Below, one piece after another: positions 55,184 through 64,000 of a stretch of DNA of 64,000 nucleotides (positions are counted from its first letter, which is position 1; every line of letters begins with the position of its first letter). The notes beneath the pieces are model-generated. The model did not search any database. It was not told the DNA's origin and worked only from the letters and a program-made list of their open reading frames with translations. The stretch is taken from NCBI RefSeq assembly GCF_002554705.1, contig NZ_PDEP01000002.1, positions 124,001-188,000 on the forward strand, given 5' to 3'. The position numbers and the translations under genes were made by a program. Origin of the DNA: Longimonas halophila. Lineage in GTDB: Bacteria > Bacteroidota > Rhodothermia > Rhodothermales > Salinibacteraceae.

Positions 55184-57994
55184 ATGAACAAGCACTCATT
55201 GTTTCATGCACTGCGTCGTCTCTATGCCTATGCGCCGTTTTGGGGCATCCCCTTTATTGTGGGTGTCTGTCTTGCGGCATGCGTAGCAGCGCCTCTGTAT
55301 GGACAGTCCCCCGATAGTGCCTCATGCGATAATTTATTGGAACGGAGCGATTCATTATCCACAAGGTCGTTCACCAGTGCGTGGTATGGCGATACCGATG
55401 CCATTGCGCCGCGATTGGATGCACGCTACGCTGTTCTCAAACGCGCAGAGCTGCAATGCAATGGGGACGCGAAGGCCGAAGCCATCGCGGAGAAGGCGTA
55501 TGTGGAGGCGCAGCGGCGCGACTTTGCAGCGATGACCTCTACCTTCAGCACCTTCTTCGAACAATACGGGCAAACCCCTACCGATACGTCCACAATCACA
55601 AAAACGGGATTTAGAAGCGTCCACCACTACTACGCGTTTTTGCACTACCACACGGGCGACCTGGCCGAGGCGGCCCAAGGCTACATTCGAGCGCTTGAGG
55701 TCACCCCTGAAGAGAATATCACACAGCGCATCAATCTTACTGAAAGCCTGGCGCTGATGTACCAGCGGATGCGCGACCGCGATGCTGCGATGCGTGCCTA
55801 TCAACGTGCCCTCAATTGGACCGAACAGCTGGATTCTGAAACCGACACGTATCGGCGGATGCGGGCTCTGCTTCTTTTCGGGCTCGCGGGCATGCAGGCC
55901 GAACTGGAGGCAGAAGACAACCCGGACGTCTGGCGGTCCGTTGCGGCCAATCTGCGCGAAAGTTTGGATCTTGTCTCCGACCCCGGCACGGTGTTTCAAG
56001 CCAACCGCTTGAGTGCCTTGGGAGAAGCACACGCCAATCTGGGTGATATCGACACGGCGCTTTCATTGAGCACAAAGGCTCTTGCCGAAGCCCGGGTGGC
56101 GGAATCGGATCGCACCCTGGCGTTTTTGCAGCATGTGCATGGCAGCATTTTAATGATGGATGGGCAGTTTGATGCGGCAGAGCCGTACCTGCGGCGCGCC
56201 GTTGAGGCCCAGCCCGAACGCCGCTACGAAGACCGCCGCCGCGTTTTACAACGCATCGGGATCCTGTACGAACGACGTGGCGATCTCTCTGCAGCAGCAT
56301 CCTACTACCAGCAGGCCATTGAAACCGTTGAAGACTACCGCTCGGGACTCCGGGCCACCGAGTGGGCGGCGGCTGCGTTCGGCGGCTGGCAGACTGCGTA
56401 TCGCGGACTGGCGCGTGTGCAACTGCTCCAAAATAATCCCGAAGACGCGCTGCAGACGTTGGAGCGCACCCGGGCGCGTCATCTTGCCGATCTGCGCCTG
56501 GAAGCCGACGTGGCTCACGCCATGGCCCCTGAGCAGCGCGTGCGTTACGACAGCCTTACCCAGGTGCTGCAGGCTGTGCGTTCTGAACGGAGCCGCACCG
56601 ATAGTCCGGTGCGTGCCATTCAGCTCCGCCGCCGCGAAACTGAGGTGATCGCTACGCGCCAGGGGCTGCTCAACTTGCCCGAAGCGACGACCGCCCCACT
56701 CTCTACTATCCAAGACACCCTGGCGGCGCAAAACCGCGTGGCCGTGTCGTATATGCTCGATGAGGGTGAGGAGCGGTTTGGGCGTGCAGCACAATCCCAC
56801 GCCTTCGTAATCACCCCCGACACCGTCCACGCCGTGCCGCTCGATATCGACGAATCGACCCTGAACGAGAAAATGGCTGCGGTCTCCCCCTGGCTTGCGA
56901 GCGGGCAGGAAGACGCGCGTCCATCCACCGGGGGCATCGGCAGCACCCAGGTCGACCTGCATGCGCTGCACGACGTGTATCAGGCCGTCATTGCCCCCGT
57001 GGCGCCCCACCTGCCCAAGGACGCCTCGCTCACCGTCATCCCCGACGGAGCGCTCTTTCGGCTTCCCATCGCCATGCTCGTTTCCGAGGCCCCGCAAAGC
57101 CGCTACGACTACGCATCGGCCCGTTTTCTGGTTGAAGACTATCCGCTGTCCAGGCAGCTCTCGCTGTCGTCCCTTACCGACGGATCCGAGACGCAGCGCC
57201 GCCCGCTCGACATTGCTGCGTTAGGGCGCTCCGAGTTCGGCGAGGTGATGCTCGGCTCGCTCCTGGCCGAGGCCGTACGCCCGCGCTCAATACAGGGAAC
57301 TCGAGGACGCGTAGGCTACCACTTGCCGCCGCTGCCAGGGGTGGAACGCGAGCTTCGGAGCGTCGCTGATCTCTTCCGGAACGGACGCATGCTGCTCAAC
57401 GACGAGGCTACACCCAAGGCACTGAATGACCTGATGGGCGAGGCCACCATTCTGCATCTGTCGTCCCATGCGCTCGCAAGCCCCCAATTGCCGCTCCAGA
57501 ACGCGTTCGTGCTCTCGCCGTCCAATACCGCCGATAGCACCGACAGCGGATTGCTCTACCTGCATCAGCTTCAGGGGCAGTTCGCGTCGATTCCCCTCGT
57601 CAACCTCAGCGGCTGCGAAACTGCACAGGGGGCGTTTCATGAAGGCGAAGGCATGCGCAGCTTACAGTACGCCTTTCGTGCCGTTGGCGCGCGCGCCACG
57701 CTCTCTAACCTGTGGCCCATCGACGACGATGCCGCGGTCACGCTCAACGAATCCTTCTACGATCATGTGCGCAGAGGGATGCCCAAAGACGCCGCCCTGC
57801 AGCAGGCCCAGCTTCAATACCGGCGCATGCATCCCGACCAAAGCCCGTTCTTCTGGGCCGGTACGATGCTGCACGGCTCGCCCGCTCCGCTCGCAGTTTC
57901 AGGGCCGCCCCGCTGGTGGCGCTATGCCGGTGCGCTCGTCCTGTTCGGGATGATCACGCTCGGAGCATACGGGTGGCGACGCCGGACCGCATAG
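55184..57994 (+). CDS. TPR-CHAT protein (caspase-like protease with tetratricopeptide repeats), membrane-anchored
   Basis: I prefer ATG 55184 (936 residues); ATG 55169 and TTG 55157 are in frame. An N-terminal signal/membrane segment (PFWGIPFIVGVCLAACVAAP) comes first. About eight TPR-like helical repeats follow (residues 90-400, e.g. AFLHYHTGDLAEAAQGYIRAL, QRALNWTEQLD, YYQQAIETVEDY), then a C-terminal CHAT domain with the catalytic dyad His762 (LHLSSHALAS) and Cys811 (LSGCETAQG). A last membrane helix is followed by WRRRTA. CHAT proteins are caspase-family proteases used in signalling or defence. Topology suggests the protease faces the periplasm. Confidence 0.9.
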   Translation: MNKHSLFHALRRLYAYAPFWGIPFIVGVCLAACVAAPLYGQSPDSASCDNLLERSDSLSTRSFTSAWYGDTDAIAPRLDARYAVLKRAELQCNGDAKAEAIAEKAYVEAQRRDFAAMTSTFSTFFEQYGQTPTDTSTITKTGFRSVHHYYAFLHYHTGDLAEAAQGYIRALEVTPEENITQRINLTESLALMYQRMRDRDAAMRAYQRALNWTEQLDSETDTYRRMRALLLFGLAGMQAELEAEDNPDVWRSVAANLRESLDLVSDPGTVFQANRLSALGEAHANLGDIDTALSLSTKALAEARVAESDRTLAFLQHVHGSILMMDGQFDAAEPYLRRAVEAQPERRYEDRRRVLQRIGILYERRGDLSAAASYYQQAIETVEDYRSGLRATEWAAAAFGGWQTAYRGLARVQLLQNNPEDALQTLERTRARHLADLRLEADVAHAMAPEQRVRYDSLTQVLQAVRSERSRTDSPVRAIQLRRRETEVIATRQGLLNLPEATTAPLSTIQDTLAAQNRVAVSYMLDEGEERFGRAAQSHAFVITPDTVHAVPLDIDESTLNEKMAAVSPWLASGQEDARPSTGGIGSTQVDLHALHDVYQAVIAPVAPHLPKDASLTVIPDGALFRLPIAMLVSEAPQSRYDYASARFLVEDYPLSRQLSLSSLTDGSETQRRPLDIAALGRSEFGEVMLGSLLAEAVRPRSIQGTRGRVGYHLPPLPGVERELRSVADLFRNGRMLLNDEATPKALNDLMGEATILHLSSHALASPQLPLQNAFVLSPSNTADSTDSGLLYLHQLQGQFASIPLVNLSGCETAQGAFHEGEGMRSLQYAFRAVGARATLSNLWPIDDDAAVTLNESFYDHVRRGMPKDAALQQAQLQYRRMHPDQSPFFWAGTMLHGSPAPLAVSGPPRWWRYAGALVLFGMITLGAYGWRRRTA

Positions 57995-58053
57995 CTGTCT
58001 GCCGCCGTTAGTGCTGCATCGTTTGCTGTTTGGATTCATCGGCTCTGCCCTCC

Positions 58054-59016
58054 ATGCCTGCTTCTTCCTCGCCCAACGCATCACCCTCTGATGAGGCGTC
58101 GCTCTCCGACGACCTAAAGACGCGCGCCACCGAGCAGCGCAACCCGCACTCGCAGCACATCGACACCGCCTCCACGCACGAGATTCTGGAGATCATCAGC
58201 ACCGAGGACCACCGCGTGCCCATTGCCGTGCGGCGCGAGCTGCCGCGCATCGCTGAAGCCGTGGATGCCATTGTTGACGCCTTTGAGGCAGGCGGACGTC
58301 TCCTGTACGTGGGCGCAGGCACGAGCGGACGCCTCGGCGTGCTGGATGCGTCGGAGTGTCCGCCCACCTTTGGCACCGACCCCGAGCAGGTGCAGGGCCT
58401 CATTGCCGGGGGGCGCGAGGCCGTGTTTCGCTCGCAAGAAGGCGCCGAAGACCAGCCCGAGGACGGCGCGCAAGCGCTTCGCGAGATCAACTGCACGGCC
58501 CGCGATGTGGTCTGCGGCATCGCCGCCAGCGGACGCACGCCGTTCGTGGGTGGGGCACTGGACTATGCCCGCGAGTTGGGTGGCACCACCGTCTACGTAG
58601 CCTGCACCCCGCCCGACACCCTGAACGCCGAAGTTGACGTTGCCATCTGCCCTATCGTCGGGCCCGAAGTCATCATGGGCTCCACCCGCATGAAAAGCGG
58701 CACCGCGCAGAAGATGGTGCTGAACATGCTCACCACCGCCAGCATGATTCGGCGCGGCACCGTCTACGAAAACATGATGGTTGATTTGCAGCGCACCAGC
58801 ACCAAGCTCGTGGAGCGCGCGCGCCGCACCCTCATGATGGCCGCCGACACCGACTACGCCACCGCCGAGCGCACCTTGCAGGATGCCAATGGGCACGTCA
58901 AAACCGCGCTGGTTATGCTCTTGGGCGAGGTCCCGCTCGACACCGCCACCCGCCTGCTTGACGCCTCCGACGGCTTCGCGCGCCCGGCCATCCAGGAAGC
59001 ATTGGCTTTGCGGTAA
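58054..59016 (+). CDS. murQ: N-acetylmuramic acid 6-phosphate etherase
   Basis: From ATG 58054 the protein has 320 residues; an in-frame TTG at 58030 is less likely. LLYVGAGTSGRLGVLDASECPPTFGT is the MurQ/SIS sugar-phosphate signature. GPEVIMGSTRMKSGTAQKMVLNML follows and is near-invariant in the family. MurQ splits MurNAc-6-P into GlcNAc-6-P and lactate in peptidoglycan recycling. No PTS or anhMurNAc kinase gene is adjacent. Confidence 0.96.
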   Translation: MPASSSPNASPSDEASLSDDLKTRATEQRNPHSQHIDTASTHEILEIISTEDHRVPIAVRRELPRIAEAVDAIVDAFEAGGRLLYVGAGTSGRLGVLDASECPPTFGTDPEQVQGLIAGGREAVFRSQEGAEDQPEDGAQALREINCTARDVVCGIAASGRTPFVGGALDYARELGGTTVYVACTPPDTLNAEVDVAICPIVGPEVIMGSTRMKSGTAQKMVLNMLTTASMIRRGTVYENMMVDLQRTSTKLVERARRTLMMAADTDYATAERTLQDANGHVKTALVMLLGEVPLDTATRLLDASDGFARPAIQEALALR

Positions 59017-59031
59017 CCTGCTGATTTCTTT

Positions 59032-59047
59032 CGTTTCACGTGGAACA
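59032..59047. other. parS: parS-like centromere site
   Basis: CGTTTCACGTGGAACA differs from the ParB-binding consensus TGTTTCACGTGGAACA only at the first base. It lies 15 bases behind the murQ stop, outside any gene. Chromosomal parS sites cluster near oriC, which agrees with the DnaA-box cluster at 8.1-8.3 kb. Confidence 0.75.
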
Positions 59048-59444
59048 AAATCGGCCCTCAGCGCCGCCAAAGGCCGTTTTCGGTGAGTGGCCTGAGCTAA
59101 CAAATGCCGCCTCTTTAGGAAGCGGTTTTTATGATGCAAGTAGGTGATAGCACGGCAGGCGTCTTCGTTTCGGAGGGCATTACACCTTCGCGTTGGGCAG
59201 GCGCAGGCTGTTTTTTTGGAGATGCGATACACACAGCCTGTTGCATCGCTGGATCGCCTAACAGAGGCGGCGGCCTCTCCGAACTCCCTATCTCGGCTGC
59301 ACAGCACCCCAGCCCGAGGCGCCACCCATCGCATCTCCAACACCTTTTTTGCGGATGTGAACGAATCTCTCAATCCGCGTTCCGGTTGCTGTATCGCATG
59401 CATCATCCCACTGCTTCGCATACGCGCTGTCGGGCTCGCCTGGC
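59048..59444. other. Intergenic region between murQ and mfd
   Basis: About 400 bases. A GGCCCTCAG...AAAGGCCG hairpin-like element (59053-59080) may end murQ transcription. GGAGATGCGAT (about 59218) and its reverse complement ATCGCATCTCC (about 59329) form a long-range inverted repeat. No gene is supportable. Confidence 0.35.
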
Positions 59445-62400
59445 ATGCACGCGGGGCTGCTCCGCTTCCAATACGTCCTGTATCCTGTGGCTCTTTCCGA
59501 TCTCGTTCGTCGCGTTGAAACTGCTCCTGTCCTTAGCGACCTGCGTCCGTGGGTGCGCACCGCCCAATCATCCGATGCGCTCAAGATAAAGCGCGCCGCC
59601 GGATCGTTCTCGGCCCTGCTGCTGCACGCGCTGCGTAGCGATCCGGGTCGCCCACTCTGCTGCGTGGTGCCCACCGAAGATCAGGCGGCCTACGTGCAGA
59701 GCGACCTGGAGCACCTCGCCGGCAGTGATCGCCGCATCGTGCGCTTTCCGGCCACGCACCGCACGCCCTACGACACCGGCGCCCTCCGCGACTCCAGCCC
59801 GCTCGTGGCCCGCGCCGATGTGATGCAGCAGCTCTCCGACCGCTTCGAGGGCGTCGTCGTCACCAGCGTCGAAGCCCTGAGCGAGCGCGTGCCGCCCGCC
59901 TCCGAGGTCGACCACGACACCCTCGCCATTGCGACCGGCGACGCGTGGGCGCTCGACGCGCTGGTGGAGCGCCTTGTGGACCAGGGCTTTACGCACACCG
60001 AGTTCGTAGAGCAGCCCGGCGACCTCGCACGGCGCGGCGGCATCCTCGATGTGTTTCCGTACTCGGGCGCGCACCCCATCCGCATCGAGTTCTTCGGCGA
60101 TGAGATCGACAGCCTGCGCGAGTTCGATGTGCAGACGCAGCGCTCCGTAAGCCAGCGCTCGGAGGTTCGCCTGGTGCCCAACCTGGAGCGCGATGCCGCC
60201 GACCGCCAGGCCGTCGCGTTTCTGGAGCACCTGCCCCCTGACACGGTCCTCGCTACATTCGACGAAGACCGGCTCATTGAGGATGCCGAGGCCCTCTTCG
60301 ACACCGCGGTCACGCGCTATCAACAGGCGCTCGACCGGGCCCAGGACGCCCCCGACGATGCGACGGACGAGGCCGATGCCGCCGACCTTCCGCATCCTGA
60401 AGACCGATTCCTAACCGCCGATGCCCTGCGCCAGCACCTGCAACAGCATCCTCGCCTGCTTTTTGGCACGTTCACGCACGGCACCGACCCTGCAGGCACC
60501 GAGACGCTCGACGCGGGCGGAGCGCCGCAGCCCTCGTTCAACAGCGAGATGGATGTGCTGCGCGATCGCCTGAAGCAGAACAGCGAGCGCGGACTCGACA
60601 CCTTTATCTTATGCGACAGCCACGGCCAGGCCCGCCGCCTGCGCGACCTGCTCGAAACCGACATCGACCATGGACGCGCCCGCCTGCAGGTCGAGTCGCT
60701 GCACGAAGGGTTTGAGCACGAGGCTCTTGGCCTCGCTGTCTACACCGACCACCAGATCTTTAACCGCTACCACCGCCCCTCCACCAAGCGGCGCCAGCAG
60801 CGCACCGGCGGACTCAGTCTGCGCGACATCGAGAACCTGTCGCCCGGCGATTTTGTGGTGCACGTTGACCACGGCATTGGCACCTTTGCCGGGATGAAAA
60901 AGATTACCGTGCGCGGCAAACAGCAAGAGGCCGTGCGCCTCAACTTTGCCGATGGCGACGTGCTCTACGTCAACGTCAACGCCCTCTACAAGCTGAACAA
61001 GTACAGCGGGAAAGAAGGCCATCAGCCGCGCCTCACCAAGCTCGGATCGGGCCAGTGGGAGCGCACGAAGGAGCGCACCAAGTCGAAGGTCAAAGACATT
61101 GCGCGCGACCTGATCGAGCTCTACGCCAAGCGCAAAGCCTCGAACGGCTACGCGTTCTCCTCGGATACGGTGTGGCAGCAGGAGATGGAGGCCAGCTTCG
61201 AGTTCGAGGACACGCCCGACCAGGCGCAGGCCGCCGAAGAGGTGAAGCGCGACATGGAAGATCCCGTGCCCATGGATCGCCTCGTCTGCGGCGATGTGGG
61301 CTTTGGCAAGACCGAAGTCGCCGTGCGTGCGGCGTTCAAGGCGGCCCAAGACGGCAAGCAGGTGGCTATTCTCGTACCCACCACCATTCTGGCCCAGCAG
61401 CACTACGACACGTTCAAGAAGCGGCTGGGGCGCTACCCGGTCACCGTCGACATGATCTCGCGCTTTCGCACCAACGCCGAGCAGCGCGACATCCTGAAGC
61501 GCCTGAAGGCGGGCAGCCTCGACATTCTCATCGGCACGCACCGCCTCACCTCCGAGGACGTCGAATTCAACGACCTGGGGCTCTTCGTAATCGACGAGGA
61601 GCAGCGCTTTGGCGTCAAGACCAAGGAGGCGCTCCGCGAGGTGCGTGCCAGCGTCGACACACTCACCCTTACCGCCACGCCCATTCCGCGCACGCTGCAG
61701 TTCTCCATTTTGGGCGCGCGCGACCTGTCGATCATCGCTACTCCGCCGCCGAACCGGCAGCCTATCATCACCGAAATCCACACCTTCAACCAGGACCTCA
61801 TCCGCGACGCCATTCTCTACGAGCAGAGTCGCGGTGGACAGGTCTTCTTTATCCACAATCGCGTCAAGACCATCAACGAAATTGCCGAGATGGTGCGCGG
61901 TATGGTGCCGGGCGTGCGCATCGGTGTCGGCCACGGCCAGATGAGCGGCCCAAAGCTGGAGCGCGTCATGACCAACTTTGTCGAGAACAAGTACGACGTG
62001 CTCATCAGCACCAGCATCATCGAGAACGGGCTCGACATCTCGAACGCCAACACCATGATTATCAACCGCGCCGACCACTTTGGAATGGCGGCGCTGCACC
62101 AGCTCCGCGGACGCGTGGGCCGCTCCGAGCGCAAGGCGTTCTGCTACCTGCTCGTGCCCAGCATCCACAGCATGACCGACGATGCCCGCCAGCGCCTGCA
62201 AGCGGTCGAGGAGTTCAGCGATCTGGGCAGCGGCTTCAGCCTCGCCATGCGCGACCTCGACATCCGCGGCGCAGGTGCGCTTCTGGGGGCCGAGCAGAGC
62301 GGATTTATCGGTGAGGTCGGCTACGAAACCTACCACAAGATCCTCGACGACGCCATCAAAGAGCTGCGCCAGGACGAGTTCAGCGATGTGCTCGATGACG

Positions 62401-62909
62401 AAGACATCGCGCCGCCCGCGCCCGACACCACCGTCGATGTGGAGGAAGACGCCTACATCCCCGACGACTACCTCGCCAACAACGTCGAGCGCCTCAACCT
62501 CTACCGCCGCATCAGCGACGCCCCCGACGAAGAGACCCTCACCGATCTCCGCGACGAAATGCGCGACCGCTTTGGCGAGCCCCCGTCGCCCGTCGAACAC
62601 CTGCTCACCGCCGCCGAACTGCGCATCCGCGCGCAGGCGCTGCGCCTCCCCAAAGTCGTCTTCAAGAACGAGCGGCTCTTCCTCTACCTGCCCGCCAAGC
62701 CCGCCGACCCGTACTTCTACGAGCAGGTGTTCCAGCCGCTACTCGAACAGCTCGCGGACCTCGACCGCCGCTACGTGCTCAAAGACGACGCCAAAAAAGA
62801 CATGGTCCGCGCCATCGTCCAAGACACCCCCACCCTGCTCGACGCCCTGGTCGTCATGGAAGAACTGCAACTCGACAAAGCCACCGTCCCCGCCGAAGCC
62901 GCCGCGTAA
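59445..62909 (+). CDS. mfd: Transcription-repair coupling factor
   Basis: The 1154-residue protein shows the full Mfd architecture. A UvrB-like N-terminal module (RRGGILDVFPYSGAHPIRIEFFGDEIDSLREFD) is followed by the RNA-polymerase-interacting CarD-like domain (LSPGDFVVHVDHGIGTFAGMKKI). The RecG-like translocase has Walker A GDVGFGKTEVA, DEEQRFGV and TATPIPRTLQFS, with helicase motifs ISTSIIENGLDI and LHQLRGRVGRS, and the TRCF C-terminal domain ends the protein. Mfd removes stalled RNA polymerase and recruits UvrA. Starts at 59445 (ATG) and 59487 (GTG) are both possible. Confidence 0.97.
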   Translation: MHAGLLRFQYVLYPVALSDLVRRVETAPVLSDLRPWVRTAQSSDALKIKRAAGSFSALLLHALRSDPGRPLCCVVPTEDQAAYVQSDLEHLAGSDRRIVRFPATHRTPYDTGALRDSSPLVARADVMQQLSDRFEGVVVTSVEALSERVPPASEVDHDTLAIATGDAWALDALVERLVDQGFTHTEFVEQPGDLARRGGILDVFPYSGAHPIRIEFFGDEIDSLREFDVQTQRSVSQRSEVRLVPNLERDAADRQAVAFLEHLPPDTVLATFDEDRLIEDAEALFDTAVTRYQQALDRAQDAPDDATDEADAADLPHPEDRFLTADALRQHLQQHPRLLFGTFTHGTDPAGTETLDAGGAPQPSFNSEMDVLRDRLKQNSERGLDTFILCDSHGQARRLRDLLETDIDHGRARLQVESLHEGFEHEALGLAVYTDHQIFNRYHRPSTKRRQQRTGGLSLRDIENLSPGDFVVHVDHGIGTFAGMKKITVRGKQQEAVRLNFADGDVLYVNVNALYKLNKYSGKEGHQPRLTKLGSGQWERTKERTKSKVKDIARDLIELYAKRKASNGYAFSSDTVWQQEMEASFEFEDTPDQAQAAEEVKRDMEDPVPMDRLVCGDVGFGKTEVAVRAAFKAAQDGKQVAILVPTTILAQQHYDTFKKRLGRYPVTVDMISRFRTNAEQRDILKRLKAGSLDILIGTHRLTSEDVEFNDLGLFVIDEEQRFGVKTKEALREVRASVDTLTLTATPIPRTLQFSILGARDLSIIATPPPNRQPIITEIHTFNQDLIRDAILYEQSRGGQVFFIHNRVKTINEIAEMVRGMVPGVRIGVGHGQMSGPKLERVMTNFVENKYDVLISTSIIENGLDISNANTMIINRADHFGMAALHQLRGRVGRSERKAFCYLLVPSIHSMTDDARQRLQAVEEFSDLGSGFSLAMRDLDIRGAGALLGAEQSGFIGEVGYETYHKILDDAIKELRQDEFSDVLDDEDIAPPAPDTTVDVEEDAYIPDDYLANNVERLNLYRRISDAPDEETLTDLRDEMRDRFGEPPSPVEHLLTAAELRIRAQALRLPKVVFKNERLFLYLPAKPADPYFYEQVFQPLLEQLADLDRRYVLKDDAKKDMVRAIVQDTPTLLDALVVMEELQLDKATVPAEAAA

Positions 62910-63419
62910 CCGCGCGCTGTTTCGGTTTAGGGGGAACGCCCAGGTTCGCGCTGTCGGGCGCCACGCATCCCAGCTTCAGCGCTTCGTCTCTGTCCCAGCA
63001 TCCGGCCTCGCAGGCGTAAGCTCTTGCCCTGCCGCAAAGACCGACGCGACCACGGGAAGTCGGGTAGTGGGAAGACTTTAAATGATAGCCTTCCTGATAA
63101 AAACCTTTCCTGGGTCGAACGGTCCCCCGTTCGACCTCCGTCAGTCGCGCCGGAGACGTCCGCGCCGGGCGGCGCTCCCAGCACCGAAAACGTTCGACAG
63201 AAGTTCTCCGGCTACTGGCACGTTCACTCCATCACTTATAATTGAACCACTGCTGCGAAACGGAAGCATAGACCGCCACGATAGGGCACAACCCAGCGTT
63301 ACTTCTTTTACACAGCACCTCCAGTCATCCCGGCCCCCGAGCCAGGATCCACGCCTTCGGATGAACACACTGTTTAAGGTTCGCAACCGCATTGTCAAAC
63401 TGAGACGTTCATCTTGCCG
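62910..63419. other. Intergenic region after mfd with palindrome
   Basis: Some 510 bases hold no convincing gene. The hairpin GGTCGAACGG/CCGTTCGACC at 63113-63136 is another copy of the ACGG/CCGT palindrome family. Confidence 0.45.
63113..63136. repeat. Dispersed palindrome (ACGG/CCGT family), copy 4
   Basis: GGTCGAACGG (63113-63122) pairs perfectly with CCGTTCGACC (63127-63136) around a four-base loop. The core is the inverse of the copy at 3354-3375. Confidence 0.7.
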
Positions 63420-64000
63420 CTATGATGTCTCATCAAGGCCAGCAAGGTCATACTGGACAATAGCAGGGCGAGGGGCGATTTGAGTTGCATACAATGTCCT
63501 CGAACGATCTCCCAGCGCGATGCCCTGCACAGGTGCATCCAGTTCGTACACCCCAACCAGTTCACCTGTCCAGCTTAAGACATGAACCCGGGAGCCCGCA
63601 CCGGAAAGCGTTTCGTTACGCGACTTCCCAGCATAGAGCGCGTAAATCCGAGACGAGTCAGCAGCAATGTCGAGGTAACCCGACCAGGTCTGATCTGTAG
63701 TCTGCATAGTAGGCTCACCACGGTAGGTAGCAACCTCAAACACAGGCTTTTTTTCACCTGGTCCCTCTACAATGTACTTCAAGTCACCCTCAGCATCATA
63801 GATCTCGACCCGATCTGCGTACCGAGTAGCCAATGCGAGAGAGGACCGGTCTGGCGATGTTGTCATGTATGCGTGATAAGCATGCTGGCGAACGGCCTCT
63901 GGCACCCCATCATGTTCAGGAAGTGAGGGGCCCGCAACATGGTGCAGCGTTCCTTGGTCGGGCGCGAGGTACGCCAGTCGTCCCTCTTCATTGAGGAATC
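63420..64000 (-). CDS. 6-bladed beta-propeller (TolB-like/BF2190-type) protein, 5'-truncated by window edge
   Basis: The frame is open from the window edge to the stop at 63420, so the N-terminus is missing. A GTG at 63905 is in frame but internal, because FLNEEGRLAYLAPDQGTLHH is encoded before it. Blade-like repeats are visible: YMTTSPDRSSLALATRYADRVEIYDAEG, YLDIAADSSRIYALYAG and GIALGDRSRTLYATQ. These are typical of TolB-like propeller lipoproteins of Bacteroidota. Ligand and role unknown. Confidence 0.75.
   Translation of the reverse strand, partial: FLNEEGRLAYLAPDQGTLHHVAGPSLPEHDGVPEAVRQHAYHAYMTTSPDRSSLALATRYADRVEIYDAEGDLKYIVEGPGEKKPVFEVATYRGEPTMQTTDQTWSGYLDIAADSSRIYALYAGKSRNETLSGAGSRVHVLSWTGELVGVYELDAPVQGIALGDRSRTLYATQIAPRPAIVQYDLAGLDETS

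Noticed and set aside
60609-62600. 663-codon minus frame inside mfd
   Set aside because: It is the complementary frame of a strongly conserved gene; valine/glycine-rich and without motifs.

Overview
The window looks like bacterial chromosome from a halophilic or thermophilic member of the Rhodothermota/Bacteroidota lineage (Salinibacter/Salisaeta-like). The grounds are the high GC, the acidic (Asp/Glu-rich) proteins, the scarcity of strong Shine-Dalgarno sequences, a one-piece 'hybrid two-component' regulator of Bacteroidota type, PPC-domain secreted proteins and a TPR-CHAT protein. Species-level assignment cannot be made from the window alone. No rRNA, tRNA or CRISPR array was recognised.

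Layout. 1-8.0 kb: secreted subtilase (cut by the window edge), purB, a PlsC-like acyltransferase with a UbiB kinase, and an SDR. 8.05-8.36 kb: a cluster of identical DnaA boxes bracketed by a 13-bp inverted repeat, the best candidate for a replication origin. A near-perfect parS at 59.03 kb and recF at 53.5 kb fit an origin-proximal location. 8.4-9.1 kb: dispersed palindromic repeats. 9.1-23 kb: MFS transporter, thioredoxin, LTA-synthase-like membrane sulfatase, GT4/DUF2459 pair, DinB protein, a large Tat-exported vWA/transglutaminase-like lipoprotein flanked by a 260-bp direct repeat, Uma2 protein, a PHA-system protein and an M14 peptidase.

23.3-27.7 kb is a chromosomal integron: an integron integrase with the IntI-specific insertion on the minus strand, a candidate attI, and a short plus-strand cassette array. 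The cassettes carry an unknown protein, a second unknown, a small zinc-ribbon protein, a Phd/PIN toxin-antitoxin pair, and a DUF2442/DUF4160 pair whose second gene is cut by a dispersed repeat. At least three attC-like sites can be read. 27.7-29 kb is repeat and IS debris around an OsmC gene.

29-37 kb: small envelope proteins, the 1433-residue hybrid sensor/regulator, a CDF metal exporter and a PPC protein. 37-51 kb is an envelope/glycan block: RND/MMPL exporter, two paralogous polytopic membrane proteins around a DUF3047 protein, GT4 and flippase, a four-gene HTTM-type membrane operon of unknown purpose, and a GT2. 51-64 kb: MaoC hydratase, M48 lipoprotein protease, recF, a small acidic 52-residue ORF divergent from a TPR-CHAT protein, murQ, mfd, and a beta-propeller protein cut by the right edge.
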